DNA of 64,000 nucleotides from Micromonospora acroterricola (GCF_003172955.1 NZ_QGKR01000149.1:1-64000); one strand, 5' to 3'; shown: positions 7,853-17,312, numbered from the stretch's first letter. The notes: generated by a model from the letters alone, not told the origin. Numbers and translations: made by a program.

Positions 7853-9505
7853 ATGACCGTTCAACCCGAGCCGGCCGCGGCCGGGACCCCTGCCGCGCTC
7901 GCGTCGGACGACCTGGCCGTGGCCGGCGTGCCCGTGGCCGCCCGGGCGGCGGCCCCCGACGAGGTGCCGGCCGAGCAGGCGGGGCGGATGTCGCACGGCG
8001 AGGTGATCCAGGCGCTGTCCGGCCTCATGCTCGGCATGTTCGTCACGATCCTGGCGTCGACGATCGTCTCCAACGCGCTGCCGCGCATCATCGCCGACCT
8101 CGGCGGCACCCAGTCGGTCTACACCTGGGTGGTCACCACCGAGTTGCTGGCGATGACCGCGACGGTGCCGCTCTGGGGCAAGATGGCCGACCTCTACAGC
8201 AGGAAGCTGCTGATCCAGCTCTCGCTGAGCCTGTTCGTGGTCGGCTCCCTCATCGCCGGCTTCGCGCCGAACGTCACGCTGCTGCTGGTCAGCCGCATCG
8301 CGCAGGGCGTGGGCGCCGGCGGCATGGGTGCCCTCGCGATGATCGTGATGGCCGCGATGATCCCGCCGCGCGAGCTGGGCCGCTACTCCGGCGTCTTCGG
8401 CGCGGTGTTCGGCGTCGGCACGATCGCTGGCCCGCTGATCGGCGGCGTGCTGGTGGACACCTCGTGGCTGGGCTGGCGCTGGTGCTTCTTCATCGGCATC
8501 CCGTTCTCGCTGGCCGCGATCGCCCTGCTGCAGAGGACGCTGCACCTGCCGGTCGTCCGCCGGCCCGTGACGGTCGACTGGCTGGGCGCACTGCTGATCA
8601 TGGCGGGCGTCTCCACGCTGCTGGTCTGGTCCAGCCTGGCCGGTCACCACTTCCCCTGGGGCTCGTGGCAGACCGCGGCGTTCGTCGTGGGCGGCGTGCT
8701 CCTGCTGGCCCTCGCGGTGCGGACCGAGTCGCGGGCCGCGGAGCCGATCATCCCGCTCGGCATCTTCCGCAACCGCACGGTCGCGCTGACCGTGGTGGCC
8801 AGCACGCTGGTGGGCGTGGCGCTGTTCGGCAGCACGGTGTTCCTGTCGCAGTACTTCCAGGTGGCGCTCGGTAAGTCACCGACGGTGGCCGGCCTGATGA
8901 GCCTGCCGATGATCCTCGGCCTGCTGGTGTCCTCGACGGTGGCCGGACAGCTCATCACGCGGTACGGGCGCTGGAAGGCGTACCTCGTGGTCGGCTCGCT
9001 CGTGATGACCGGCGGCTTCCTGTTGCTCAGCACGATCGACGCGACGACCGGCGTGGTGCCACTGGCGACATACATGGTGGTGCTCGGGATCGGGGTCGGC
9101 ATGCTCATGCAGAACCTCGTCCTCGCCGCACAGAACGACGTGCCCGCCGCCCAGTTGGGTGCGGCCACCTCGACGCTCACCTTCTTCCGCAGCATGGGCG
9201 GCGCGATCGGGGTGAGCGCTCTGGGCGCGGTGCTCAGCAGTCGGGTGACCTCGCTCGTCGCCGACCACTTCGGCGCGGAGGCGACCGGCGGCGGCAGCGC
9301 CAAGGTGCCCGACCTCGCGACGCTGCCCGCGCCGGTCCTCGCCGTGATCCGCGACATCTACGGCACCGCGACCTCGGACCTGTTCCTGGTGGCGACGCCG
9401 ATCGCGGTCCTCGCCGTGCTCGCGGTGCTCTTCATCAGGGAGAAGCCGCTGTCCACCCTCACCGGCGACGAGCGTCGCGCGCGGGAGGCGGCGGCGCCGC
9501 ACTGA
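7853..9505 (+). CDS. 14-TM MFS drug exporter (DHA2, EmrB/QacA type)
   Basis: 550 residues. After a ~45-residue Ala/Pro-rich cytosolic N-terminus come about 14 hydrophobic segments. MFS motif A is seen as GKMADLYSRK near residue 105 and motif C (antiporter) as GVFGAVFGVGTIAGPLIGG near residue 182, placing it in the proton-coupled DHA2 multidrug antiporters. The start ATG 7853 has GAGGAG 5-6 nt upstream; an in-frame extension upstream lacks a ribosome site. It is the first intact gene downstream of the RAE and precedes the HelR-type gene, so rifamycin-type drugs are the likely exported substrate (inference). A hairpin at 9511-9541 follows. Confidence 0.92.
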   Translation: MTVQPEPAAAGTPAALASDDLAVAGVPVAARAAAPDEVPAEQAGRMSHGEVIQALSGLMLGMFVTILASTIVSNALPRIIADLGGTQSVYTWVVTTELLAMTATVPLWGKMADLYSRKLLIQLSLSLFVVGSLIAGFAPNVTLLLVSRIAQGVGAGGMGALAMIVMAAMIPPRELGRYSGVFGAVFGVGTIAGPLIGGVLVDTSWLGWRWCFFIGIPFSLAAIALLQRTLHLPVVRRPVTVDWLGALLIMAGVSTLLVWSSLAGHHFPWGSWQTAAFVVGGVLLLALAVRTESRAAEPIIPLGIFRNRTVALTVVASTLVGVALFGSTVFLSQYFQVALGKSPTVAGLMSLPMILGLLVSSTVAGQLITRYGRWKAYLVVGSLVMTGGFLLLSTIDATTGVVPLATYMVVLGIGVGMLMQNLVLAAQNDVPAAQLGAATSTLTFFRSMGGAIGVSALGAVLSSRVTSLVADHFGAEATGGGSAKVPDLATLPAPVLAVIRDIYGTATSDLFLVATPIAVLAVLAVLFIREKPLSTLTGDERRAREAAAPH

Positions 9506-9510
9506 GTCGT

Positions 9511-9541
9511 GCGGGGCCCGGCCCGTCGGGTCGGGCCCCGC
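9511..9541 (+). terminator. Hairpin between the MFS and HelR-type genes
   Basis: GCGGGGCCCG (9511-9520) pairs perfectly with CGGGCCCCGC (9532-9541) across an 11-nt loop, directly after the MFS stop. It may act as a full or partial terminator, so the downstream HelR-type gene may depend on read-through or its own promoter. Confidence 0.5.
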
Positions 9542-9671
9542 GAGGGCGTACCCGATGGAGCCGCGCCGCACCGACGACCCGTCGCCGGCGGCGGACCCGG
9601 TGGAGACGGTTCGCGCGCGGGCCACCGCGCACCCGTCTCCCCGCACCGAAACCCAGATCGGAGCTGTTGAC

Positions 9672-11876
9672 GTGAACCCGCTGACGACCGGTGTGTTCGA
9701 CCTTCCCGACCGCCTCTCCCACAAGGCCGACCCGACGTTGATCGCCCGCGACGAGCAGCACTTCGCGGCCATCGCGGAGAACCTTGAGCAGGTGTTCGCC
9801 GACCTGTCCGCACGCCTCGACGCCGCGCGCCGGGCGCCCGGTGGCAAGGGCCGGCAGGCGGTGGACCGGGACCAGGAGATCCGCCGACTGGCGGGGCGCC
9901 TTCGCACCCTGCGCCGCTTCGGTCTCGACCTGTGCCTCGGCCACATGGTCGACGCCGACACCTCCGAGACCGTGTACGTCGGACGACGTGGCCTCATCGA
10001 CAGCTCGGGTCGTCAGCTGCTGCTCGACTGGCGCTCCCCCGCAGCCGAGCCGTTCTTCGGAGCGACCCACGCCAACCCGATGGGCCTGGCGAGCCGTCGC
10101 AGGTATCGCTGGACCCGCGGCCGGATCAGCGACTACTGGGACGAGGTGTTCACCGCGGACGGGCTGGAAGGGCGCGCCGCGCTCGACGACCAGTCCGCCT
10201 TCATCGCCAGCCTGGGCAGCAGCAGGTCGACCCGGATGCGGGACGTCCTCAGCACCATCCAGGCCGACCAGGACGCCATCATCCGCGCCGGATCCCGCGG
10301 CGCTCTCGTCGTCGACGGCGGGCCGGGCACGGGGAAGACCGTCGTCGCCCTGCACCGCACCGCCTACCTCCTCTACTCGGACCCCCGTCTCGGTCACCGC
10401 CGGGGCGGCGTGCTGTTCGTCGGCCCGCACCAGCCCTACCTGACGTACGTCGCCGACGTCCTGCCCAGCCTCGGCGAGGAGGACGTGCAGATCTGCACCC
10501 TGCGGGACCTCGTCGCCGAGGGAGCCACGGCCACGATCGAGAGCGACCCGGACGTGGCCCTGCTGAAGTCGTCCGCGGGCCTGGTGACGGCGGTCGAGGC
10601 GGCCGTCCGGTTCTACGAGGAGCCGCCGACGAGATCGATGACGGTCGCCACGGACGACTCCGACATCCGGCTGAGCGCCGACGACTGGGCTCAGGCGTTC
10701 GAGGCGCCGGGGCCCGGCACCCCGCACAACGAGGCGCGCGACGAGGTCTGGGAGGAACTGCTCACGATCCTTGTGGAGAAGTACGACGGCGACGCCCCGG
10801 CGGATCTGGTCCGCGCGTCGCTGCTGCGAAACAGCGAGCTGCGGGCGGCCTTCACCCGGGCCTGGCCACTGCTCGACGCGGCCGACCTGGTCGGAGACCT
10901 GTGGTCGGTTCCCGCCTACCTGCGCCGGTGCGCTCCCTGGCTCAGCCCGGACGAGGTCCGGAAGCTGCAGCGCGACGACCCCCAGGCCTGGACGGTGTCC
11001 GACCTGCCGCTCCTGGACGCCGCACGACAGCGGCTCGGCGACGCGGAGGCGTCCGGGCGCAAGCGCCGGCACGACGCAACTGTCGCCGCCGAGCGCACGC
11101 GCATGTCCCGGGTCGTCGACGATCTGATCGCGGCCGACACCTATGACGACGGTGAAGGTGTGCTGTCGAGCCTGCGCCAACCGGACCTCCAGGACGCCCT
11201 GGTCGACGAGGCCGCGCTGCCCAGCATCGAACCGGACCTGCTCGCGGGCCCGTTCGCGCACATCGTGGTGGACGAGGCCCAGGAGCTGACCGACGCGGAG
11301 TGGCAGATGTTGCTGCTCCGATGCCCGTCCCGGAGCTTCACCATCGTGGGTGACCGCGCCCAGGCACGGCACGGCTTCACGGAGTCGTGGCAGGAACGGC
11401 TCGAGCGGGTCGGGCTCGACCACATCAACCTGGCCTCCCTGAGCATCAACTACCGCACGCCGGAAGAGGTCATGACGGAAGCCGAGCCGGTCATCCGGGC
11501 AGCGCTCCCGGACGCCAACGTGCCGACCTCCATCCGCAGCAGCGCCATCCCCGTCGTGCACGGGTCCACCTCGGACCTGCGCTCCATCCTCGACTCCTGG
11601 CTCGACGAGCACGCCGAAGGCGTCGCCTGCGTCATCGGTGATCCGGCCTTCCAGGAGATGACCCGCGTCCGGTCGCTCACCCCGGTGCTGTCGAAGGGAC
11701 TCGAGTTCGACCTGGTGGTCCTCGTCGACCCCGAGGCGTTCGGCGACGGCATCGAGGGCGCGGTCGACCGCTACGTCGCGATGACCCGAGCCACCCAGCA
11801 ACTCGTCATCCTCACCAGCACCCCGGTGAACGGTGCCGCGGTCGCCTCAAGGAATGCTCAAATTCGATCGACGTGA
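9672..11876 (+). CDS. helR: HelR-type RNA polymerase recycling ATPase (SF1 helicase-like), rifamycin tolerance
   Basis: 734 residues. HelR proteins displace rifamycins from RNA polymerase and recycle stalled enzyme. Helicase motifs are complete: Walker A GGPGTGKTVV (about residue 215), Walker B VVDEAQEL (about 533), motif III TIVGDRAQARHG, motif IV SINYRTPEE, motif V KGLEFDLVVLVDPE and motif VI YVAMTRATQQL. The N-terminal 150 residues are charged and helical (FDLPDRLSHKADPTLIARDE), as in the HelR/HelD secondary-channel arm. GTG 9672 starts the conserved part and has GGAG about 9 nt upstream; an ATG at 9555 in frame is a less likely alternative. Location downstream of an RAE supports HelR rather than a generic UvrD or HelD. 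Confidence 0.88.
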   Translation: MNPLTTGVFDLPDRLSHKADPTLIARDEQHFAAIAENLEQVFADLSARLDAARRAPGGKGRQAVDRDQEIRRLAGRLRTLRRFGLDLCLGHMVDADTSETVYVGRRGLIDSSGRQLLLDWRSPAAEPFFGATHANPMGLASRRRYRWTRGRISDYWDEVFTADGLEGRAALDDQSAFIASLGSSRSTRMRDVLSTIQADQDAIIRAGSRGALVVDGGPGTGKTVVALHRTAYLLYSDPRLGHRRGGVLFVGPHQPYLTYVADVLPSLGEEDVQICTLRDLVAEGATATIESDPDVALLKSSAGLVTAVEAAVRFYEEPPTRSMTVATDDSDIRLSADDWAQAFEAPGPGTPHNEARDEVWEELLTILVEKYDGDAPADLVRASLLRNSELRAAFTRAWPLLDAADLVGDLWSVPAYLRRCAPWLSPDEVRKLQRDDPQAWTVSDLPLLDAARQRLGDAEASGRKRRHDATVAAERTRMSRVVDDLIAADTYDDGEGVLSSLRQPDLQDALVDEAALPSIEPDLLAGPFAHIVVDEAQELTDAEWQMLLLRCPSRSFTIVGDRAQARHGFTESWQERLERVGLDHINLASLSINYRTPEEVMTEAEPVIRAALPDANVPTSIRSSAIPVVHGSTSDLRSILDSWLDEHAEGVACVIGDPAFQEMTRVRSLTPVLSKGLEFDLVVLVDPEAFGDGIEGAVDRYVAMTRATQQLVILTSTPVNGAAVASRNAQIRST

Positions 11877-12047
11877 ACCGCTGACGCCGCAAACGCACAT
11901 ACGCTCACCGGACCCAGCCCCGCTCACGCCCTCCCCGTTCCTTCTCGCAGGCTCACCGCGCGTTCGGCATGGCTGTCCTACATGGGGGCGACGCGCACGG
12001 GGACCTGCCACCACCTCAACCACACGTCGTTAGTAGAAGGAGGGGGA

Positions 12048-14525
12048 ATGCGGCGCACACAACGGCGCATCGCGCTTCTCGCGCTGCCCGCCCTGGTGGG
12101 TAGCATCCTCGTGGCGACCGGGCCCGCGGGCGCGGATCCCACGGGGTCGTCAGCCACCGCCAGCCGATCCCAGCTTGAGGATCGGGAGGCGGTACGCCTC
12201 GTACACATCAGGCTGACCGGCGCCGACATGCTGGACAAGGTGGCCGCCGCCGGCTTCGACCTCGAGCACGGCCTCCGGCGCGTGCCGACCGGCATCGAAG
12301 GCGAGGCGGTGGTGACCGCCGGGCAGGTCGCCGAGCTCGAGGCGATGGGCGTCGACGTGCTCGGCGACGACGCGGGCTTCGCCTGGAGCGACGAGGCCGA
12401 CGGCGGCATCGGCATCGCCGCCGGCGCGCGGGCCGTCCAGCCGTTGAACCACGAGGCGACGGTACGCATCGCCCGCGCCGACTGGTTCACCACCAAGGGC
12501 CAGGGCTTCCTCTACGTCGAGGCGCGGACCACCGAGGGGCAGCAGGCGGACCCGATCGTCGGGATGCAGCTCGAGAACGACTCGGGCAAGGGCACGCCGT
12601 TCGGCTTCGCCCGGACGATGAGCCGGTTCGTCGACTCCGGGCAGTACATGTTCCACCGCAACCTGTTCAAGCTCGACGCGCGCCCCAGCAAGATCCAGGT
12701 GACGAGCTCCACCGGTGGCGTCGCCACCGGCGTCGTCTCCAACTGGCTCGAGGACGCGCCGCCGCCGTTGACGGCGAACCCGTCCTACAAGTCCGACTTC
12801 GTGGACGGCTACAAGCACCCGCAGCAGCTCTACAGCCGCGCCAAGGAGATCGCCCGCCAGTACCCGGACATCGCCGAGATCGTCTACCTGCCGAACGAGA
12901 CGAACGGGTACCAGCGCAAGGCGCAGGCCCAGATCGGCGGTACGGGGCAGGCGGCGGTCGTCGTCACCTCGGCGGCGTGGGGCCACGAGGGCGGCAACGA
13001 CATCACGGTCGAGTTCGTGGACCGGCCGGGTGCGGACCTCCCGCTCGCGGTGGAGGTCGCGGGCAAGGCGGTCCGCGTGCTCCTCGCCAAGGACGCCTCC
13101 GGCGGGCCGGCGAGTACGGCCACCGAGGTGGCGGAGGCACTGCGGACCGGGTCGCAGGGCCTCATCGACCGGGCGCACCCGTACCGCGCCAACGAGGGCA
13201 CCGGCATCGTCGCGCCGACGGCCGGCCCGGTCGCGCTGACCGACTTCCTCGACCAGAAGCGCGCCGGCGCACCGGCGGGCGAGGTGCCGCGAGGCCCGGC
13301 CACGATCCCCGTCCTGCGGGTCGGCAAGCACCGTGACGGCAGTAAGCCCGGTGTCCTGATCCAGGCGCAGGACCACGCCCGCGAGTGGGTGCCGGCGACG
13401 ACCAGCCTGGAGTCGGCCGAGCGTCTGGTGCACAACTACCGGTCCGACCGGGAGACGAAGAAGATCGTCGAGAACACCGACGTCTTCTTCATCCTCTCCA
13501 ACAACCCGGACGGGGCGAACTACAGCTTCTACAACTTCGCCTCGCAGCGGAAGAACATGACGAACCACTGCCCGGACGCGAACGCCGATCCGGCGCAGCG
13601 GAACTCCTGGGGCGTCGACCTGAACCGGAACTACCGGGTCGGGTCGGGCCACGACGGCTACGCCGGAGGGTCGACCAGCTGCGTCAGTGGCACCTACCAG
13701 GGGCCGGAGGAGCTGTCCGAGCCGGAGTCGAAGAACATCATCTGGCTGGTCGAGAAGTACTCGAACATCAAGTTCATGATGTCGGTGCACTCCAACGGCG
13801 GCCAGCTCTTCTGGCAGCCCGGCGCCTACATCGCGGACGGCCGGATCACCACGCCGCGCCCGCCGTTGGGTGACGAGGCGTTCTACTGGCAGTCGGCCGC
13901 CCGGATCCTGTCGCAGGTCAAGGCGCACCGGGAGACCGTCGTCACGCCGGAGAACGTCGGCGGCTCGTCCGACGTCCTCTACTCCTCGTCGGGCAACGTG
14001 CGCGAGGACCTGTACTACACCTACGGGATCTACGCGTTCGGCTGGGAGGTCGGCGGTTCCGTCTACAACCCGGCCACCGGCGACTGGCAGGGCGGTTCGT
14101 TCCAGCCAGAATGGGCGGGGAATCCCGAGCTCGTCAGCGGTCACGCCGAGACGATGGAGTACGCCAACGGGATCATGGAGATGTTCCGGGTCGCGGCGGA
14201 CTGGGGCAGGGACCGGAAGGACCCGACGTCCCGGCTCATCCCCGGCAGCGGGAAATACCGCGGGCCCGTCGACGTGCGCTTCGAGACGAGCGAGCCGGCC
14301 ACCATCTACTACACGACGGACGGCAGCCGTCCCACGCTCCAGTCGCCACGCTATGCGGCGACCGAGTTCCGTGAGCCGGGGCAGGTGTTCCACGTGACCG
14401 AGACGACGACGTTCCGCTGGTTCTCGGTCGACAGCGCCGGCAACATCGAGAAGAACTACGACCCGACGAAGAGCGACAAGCGCAACAACTACCGCACGGC
14501 GACGATCACGATCGTCAAGAAGTAG
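12048..14525 (+). CDS. Secreted M14 zinc carboxypeptidase with C-terminal beta-sandwich domain
   Basis: 825 residues with a Sec signal peptide (about 1-30, RRTQRR then ALLALPALVGSILV, cleavage near AGA-DP). The M14 domain runs from ~255 to ~720. The zinc motif HxxE is in QDHAREWVP (about 441), the third ligand His in MMSVHSNGG (about 579) and the catalytic Glu in FGWEVGGSV (about 665); NNPDG and DLNRNY are also seen. Between the first strand and the HxxE an extra segment of ~130 residues is inserted. Residues ~735-825 (RFETSEPATIYYTTDGSRPT) resemble the chitobiase/hexosaminidase C-terminal (CHB_HEX_C) domain. AAGGAGGGGG precedes ATG 12048. It probably digests peptides outside the cell. Confidence 0.9.
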   Translation: MRRTQRRIALLALPALVGSILVATGPAGADPTGSSATASRSQLEDREAVRLVHIRLTGADMLDKVAAAGFDLEHGLRRVPTGIEGEAVVTAGQVAELEAMGVDVLGDDAGFAWSDEADGGIGIAAGARAVQPLNHEATVRIARADWFTTKGQGFLYVEARTTEGQQADPIVGMQLENDSGKGTPFGFARTMSRFVDSGQYMFHRNLFKLDARPSKIQVTSSTGGVATGVVSNWLEDAPPPLTANPSYKSDFVDGYKHPQQLYSRAKEIARQYPDIAEIVYLPNETNGYQRKAQAQIGGTGQAAVVVTSAAWGHEGGNDITVEFVDRPGADLPLAVEVAGKAVRVLLAKDASGGPASTATEVAEALRTGSQGLIDRAHPYRANEGTGIVAPTAGPVALTDFLDQKRAGAPAGEVPRGPATIPVLRVGKHRDGSKPGVLIQAQDHAREWVPATTSLESAERLVHNYRSDRETKKIVENTDVFFILSNNPDGANYSFYNFASQRKNMTNHCPDANADPAQRNSWGVDLNRNYRVGSGHDGYAGGSTSCVSGTYQGPEELSEPESKNIIWLVEKYSNIKFMMSVHSNGGQLFWQPGAYIADGRITTPRPPLGDEAFYWQSAARILSQVKAHRETVVTPENVGGSSDVLYSSSGNVREDLYYTYGIYAFGWEVGGSVYNPATGDWQGGSFQPEWAGNPELVSGHAETMEYANGIMEMFRVAADWGRDRKDPTSRLIPGSGKYRGPVDVRFETSEPATIYYTTDGSRPTLQSPRYAATEFREPGQVFHVTETTTFRWFSVDSAGNIEKNYDPTKSDKRNNYRTATITIVKK

Positions 14526-14538
14526 CGCCCCTCCCAGT

Positions 14539-14588
14539 GATCAGTGCCCCGTCAGTGCGGTCCACCCGCGACTGGCGGGGCACTGATC
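14539..14588. terminator. Bidirectional hairpin terminator
   Basis: GATCAGTGCCCCG (14539-14551) and CGGGGCACTGATC (14576-14588) form a perfect 13-bp stem; the 24-nt loop can fold further. It lies between the convergent carboxypeptidase and cupin genes. Confidence 0.75.
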
Positions 14589-14628
14589 GCGCGAACTCAG
14601 GACCTGCCGGAGACCGTCGGGTAGGTGG

Positions 14629-15039
14629 TCACGCGGGCCGGCGGCCGTACTCGTCGTCGGTCACGTGCTCGCCCCACTCGGTCTCCGGCCCGTCCTGCCC
14701 CGCCGTGAGGCCGTCCCAGATCGCCAGATGGGTCATGAAGTGGTCGGGGGCGGCCCCGTGCCAGTGCCACTCACCGGGCGGACACCAGACGGCGTCGCCC
14801 GGGCGGATGACGACGACGTCGCCACCGCGCGACTGGGTCAGCCCGACGCCCTCGGTGACGTGCAGCAGTTGGCCGTTGACGTGCCGGTGCCAGGCGGTGC
14901 GGGCGGCGGGGGCGAAGTGCACGGCGTTGCACCGGCCGATGGTCGTTCCGTTCATCGGAACGATCTGGTCGAACCAGACGTCTCCGGTGAACCAGTCGGC
15001 CGGTCCCTTGACCGACGGCAGCTTGGTCATGATCTCCAC
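14629..15039 (-). CDS. Single-domain cupin protein
   Basis: 136 residues forming one cupin barrel. Motif 1 is seen around RTAWHRHVNGQLLHVTEG (two His plus Glu-type ligands) and motif 2 around PGDAVWCPPGEWHWHGAAP. This matches the small RmlC-like cupins often called carboxymuconolactone-decarboxylase-associated or quercetinase-like; the reaction is unknown. The GTG at 15039 is supported by GGAGGACAC upstream; an ATG lies three codons in. It follows the alcohol dehydrogenase by 36 nt on the same strand and is probably cotranscribed with it under the divergent XRE regulator. Confidence 0.85.
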   Translation of the reverse strand: MEIMTKLPSVKGPADWFTGDVWFDQIVPMNGTTIGRCNAVHFAPAARTAWHRHVNGQLLHVTEGVGLTQSRGGDVVVIRPGDAVWCPPGEWHWHGAAPDHFMTHLAIWDGLTAGQDGPETEWGEHVTDDEYGRRPA

Positions 15040-15075
15040 GTGTCCTCCGTGCGGTACGCCTGGCTCGTTGTCTCG

Positions 15076-16098
15076 TCAGGGATTGAGAAGGACCTTGATG
15101 GCGCGGCGCTCGTCCATCGCCCGGTACCCCTCGGCGGCCTCGTCGAGGGGAAGGGTGAGGTCGAAGACCCTGCCGGGGTCGATCTGCCGGGTCGCGATGA
15201 GGTCGATCAGCTCGGGCAGGAAACGGCGTACCGGGGCGGGGCCGCCGTGCAGGTGCACGTGGGAGAAGAACAGCTCCTCGCCGGGCAGCTCGACGTCGTG
15301 GGCGACTCCGACGTACCCGACGTGGCCGCCGGCACGGGTGGCCCGGATGGCCTGCATCATCGACTCCTGGGTGCCGACCGCCTCGATGACCGAGTGTGCC
15401 CCGAGGCCGTCGGTGAGGTCCTTGATCCGTGCGACGCCGTCGTCGCCGCGCTCGGTGACGATGTGGGTCGCGCCGTAGTGCGCGGCCAGCTTCTGGCGCG
15501 GCTCGTGCCGGCTCATCGCGATGACGCGTTCCGCGCCGAGCCGCTTGGCGGCCAGCACGGCCAGCAGACCGACGGCGCCGTCGCCGACCACCGCGACGGT
15601 CTTGCCCGGGCCGACCTCGGCCGCCACGGCGCCGAACCAGCCGGTGCCGAGCACGTCGGAGGCGGCGAGGTAGCTCGGGATCAGGTCGTCCGAGGGGACG
15701 TCCGGCGTGGCGACCAGGGTGCCGTCCGCCAGCGGTACGCGCAGGTACTCGGCCTGGGCACCGAGCCCGCCGACCGGCTCCCGGTGGACGCACGACGACT
15801 GGTAGCCGGCACGGCAGATCGCGCAGGTGTTGTCGGAGGCGAAGAACGAGCCGATCACGAACTGGCCCGGCTTGATGTTCCTGACCTCGCCGCCGACCTC
15901 CTCGACGATGCCGACGTACTCGTGGCCCATCGGGGACGGCCCCTTGACCGCTTCGACGCCCCGGTACGGCCACAGGTCCGAGCCGCAGACGCAGGTGGCG
16001 GAGAGACGGATGATCGCGTCGGTCGGGAGCAGGATCTCGGGATCCTCCCGCGTCTCCACCCGGACGTCGCCGGGAGCATGCATCACAACACCACGCAC
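15076..16098 (-). CDS. Zinc-dependent alcohol dehydrogenase (MDR family)
   Basis: 340 residues. The medium-chain dehydrogenase fold is shown by catalytic zinc residues in CVCGSDLWPY and MGHEYVGIV, a structural-zinc loop with three visible Cys (CAICRAGYQSSC, the usual first Cys replaced by an SDN segment) and the Rossmann motif VAVVGDGAVGLLAVLAAK. It oxidises or reduces an alcohol/aldehyde with NAD(P). GTG 16098 is preferred because AAGGAAGAG lies just upstream and the conserved strand RGVVMHAPGDV starts there. It is first in an operon with the cupin and divergent from the XRE regulator at 16329, which is the likely regulator. Confidence 0.88.
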   Translation of the reverse strand: MRGVVMHAPGDVRVETREDPEILLPTDAIIRLSATCVCGSDLWPYRGVEAVKGPSPMGHEYVGIVEEVGGEVRNIKPGQFVIGSFFASDNTCAICRAGYQSSCVHREPVGGLGAQAEYLRVPLADGTLVATPDVPSDDLIPSYLAASDVLGTGWFGAVAAEVGPGKTVAVVGDGAVGLLAVLAAKRLGAERVIAMSRHEPRQKLAAHYGATHIVTERGDDGVARIKDLTDGLGAHSVIEAVGTQESMMQAIRATRAGGHVGYVGVAHDVELPGEELFFSHVHLHGGPAPVRRFLPELIDLIATRQIDPGRVFDLTLPLDEAAEGYRAMDERRAIKVLLNP

Positions 16099-16328
16099 AG
16101 GCTCTTCCTTTCCGAAGGACCGGCCACGATCCGGCCCGTGTTCTCTTCCGCCTACCCGAGCGGGTCGTGATGATGCCGCCATCCGGGCACATCCCGGACA
16201 ACGACCGTCACTCGCACCACGCTCATCGGTCTCCAGCTAACCCCGGCAGCGCCCCCGCAGGGAGTTCCTCTCCGGAGGTGTACTGACAGAGCACCCCAAC
16301 GACCAGCCGTGCGACGTACGGTCCAGAC

Positions 16329-17219
16329 GTGGACAACCGCACTGAGGTCCGCGAGTTCCTCGTCTCGCGGCGCGCCAAGCTCCGGCCGGAGCAGGCCGGC
16401 CTGCCCGCCGGCACCAGGCGACGGGTGCCGGGGCTGCGCCGCAGCGAGGTCGCGTCGCTGGCCGGTGTGAGTATCGAGTACTACTCGAAGCTCGAACGCG
16501 GCACGGTCGCTGGCGTGTCGCCGAGCGTGCTCAACGCCGTCGCCCGGGCGCTCCAACTCGACGACGCGGAGCGGGCGCACCTGTTTGACCTCGCCCGGGC
16601 CGCCGACGGCAGCGGCGCCCTCATGCGGCCCCGCCGTCGCACCGCGCGGCAGTGGTCGGTCCGCCCCAGCCTGCAATGGGCCCTCGACGCGGTGACCCAG
16701 GGCCCCGCGTTCGTGCGCAACGGCCGGATGGACCTGCTCGCGGCCAACCGGCTCGCCCGAGCGTTCTACGCCGAGGTGTACGCCGACCCGCAGCGCCCCG
16801 CCAACATCGCCCGCTTCACCTTCCTCGACGAGAAGGCGCACCGCTTCTATCCCGAGTGGGACCTCGCCGCCGACATCTGCGTCGCCATCCTGCGCACGGA
16901 GGCGGGCCGCGACCCCCACGACAAGGATCTCCACGACCTCGTGGGTGAACTCTCCACCCGCAGCGACGAGTTCCGGACACGCTGGGGCGCCCACAACGTG
17001 CGGCACCACGGCACCGGCGTCAAGAAGTACCGCCACCACGTCGTCGGCGACCTGACCCTCGCCTACGAAGGGCTGGAGATGGCCGCGGAACCGGGCCTCA
17101 CGCTCACGATCTACACCGCCGAGCCCGCCTCCCCGTCCGAGGACGCGCTACGCCTGCTCGCCTCCTGGGCGGCCTCCCAGGAGACCGATTCCGACGCGCA
17201 GACCGTCGTCCGGGAGTGA
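16329..17219 (+). CDS. XRE-family regulator with MmyB-like ligand-binding domain
   Basis: 296 residues. Residues ~5-90 form a helix-turn-helix (RVPGLRRSEVASLAGVSIEYYSKLERG) of the actinomycete XRE class. About 105-285 match the MmyB-like C-terminal domain, thought to bind a small, possibly fatty-acid-like ligand. No ribosome site precedes GTG 16329, so the mRNA may be nearly leaderless. It is divergently placed from the alcohol dehydrogenase/cupin operon, the usual arrangement of this family with the oxidoreductase genes it represses. Confidence 0.9.
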   Translation: MDNRTEVREFLVSRRAKLRPEQAGLPAGTRRRVPGLRRSEVASLAGVSIEYYSKLERGTVAGVSPSVLNAVARALQLDDAERAHLFDLARAADGSGALMRPRRRTARQWSVRPSLQWALDAVTQGPAFVRNGRMDLLAANRLARAFYAEVYADPQRPANIARFTFLDEKAHRFYPEWDLAADICVAILRTEAGRDPHDKDLHDLVGELSTRSDEFRTRWGAHNVRHHGTGVKKYRHHVVGDLTLAYEGLEMAAEPGLTLTIYTAEPASPSEDALRLLASWAASQETDSDAQTVVRE

Positions 17220-17242
17220 GCGAGGCGTGTGGTGTGGTTCGA

Positions 17243-17288
17243 GTCCGGGTGGCCCGTCGTCCTCTGTGGCGGGGCGGGTCACCCGGAC
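17243..17288. terminator. Bidirectional hairpin terminator
   Basis: GTCCGGGTGGCCCG (17243-17256) pairs with CGGGTCACCCGGAC (17275-17288) over 14 positions (one G-U), 18-nt loop, between the convergent XRE and Mn-catalase genes. Confidence 0.7.
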
Positions 17289-17312
17289 CCCTGACGCGGC
17301 TCCGCTGTCGTG

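Noticed and set aside
9555-9671. Upstream ATG extension of the HelR-type gene
   Set aside because: The 39 extra codons are Pro/Arg/Thr-rich and not part of the conserved domain; the GTG at 9672 with GGAG upstream fits better.
12150-14393. 747-codon minus-strand frame opposite the M14 carboxypeptidase
   Set aside because: Low-information Arg/Val/Asp/Leu composition and no domain; the plus strand encodes an intact zinc peptidase with signal peptide.
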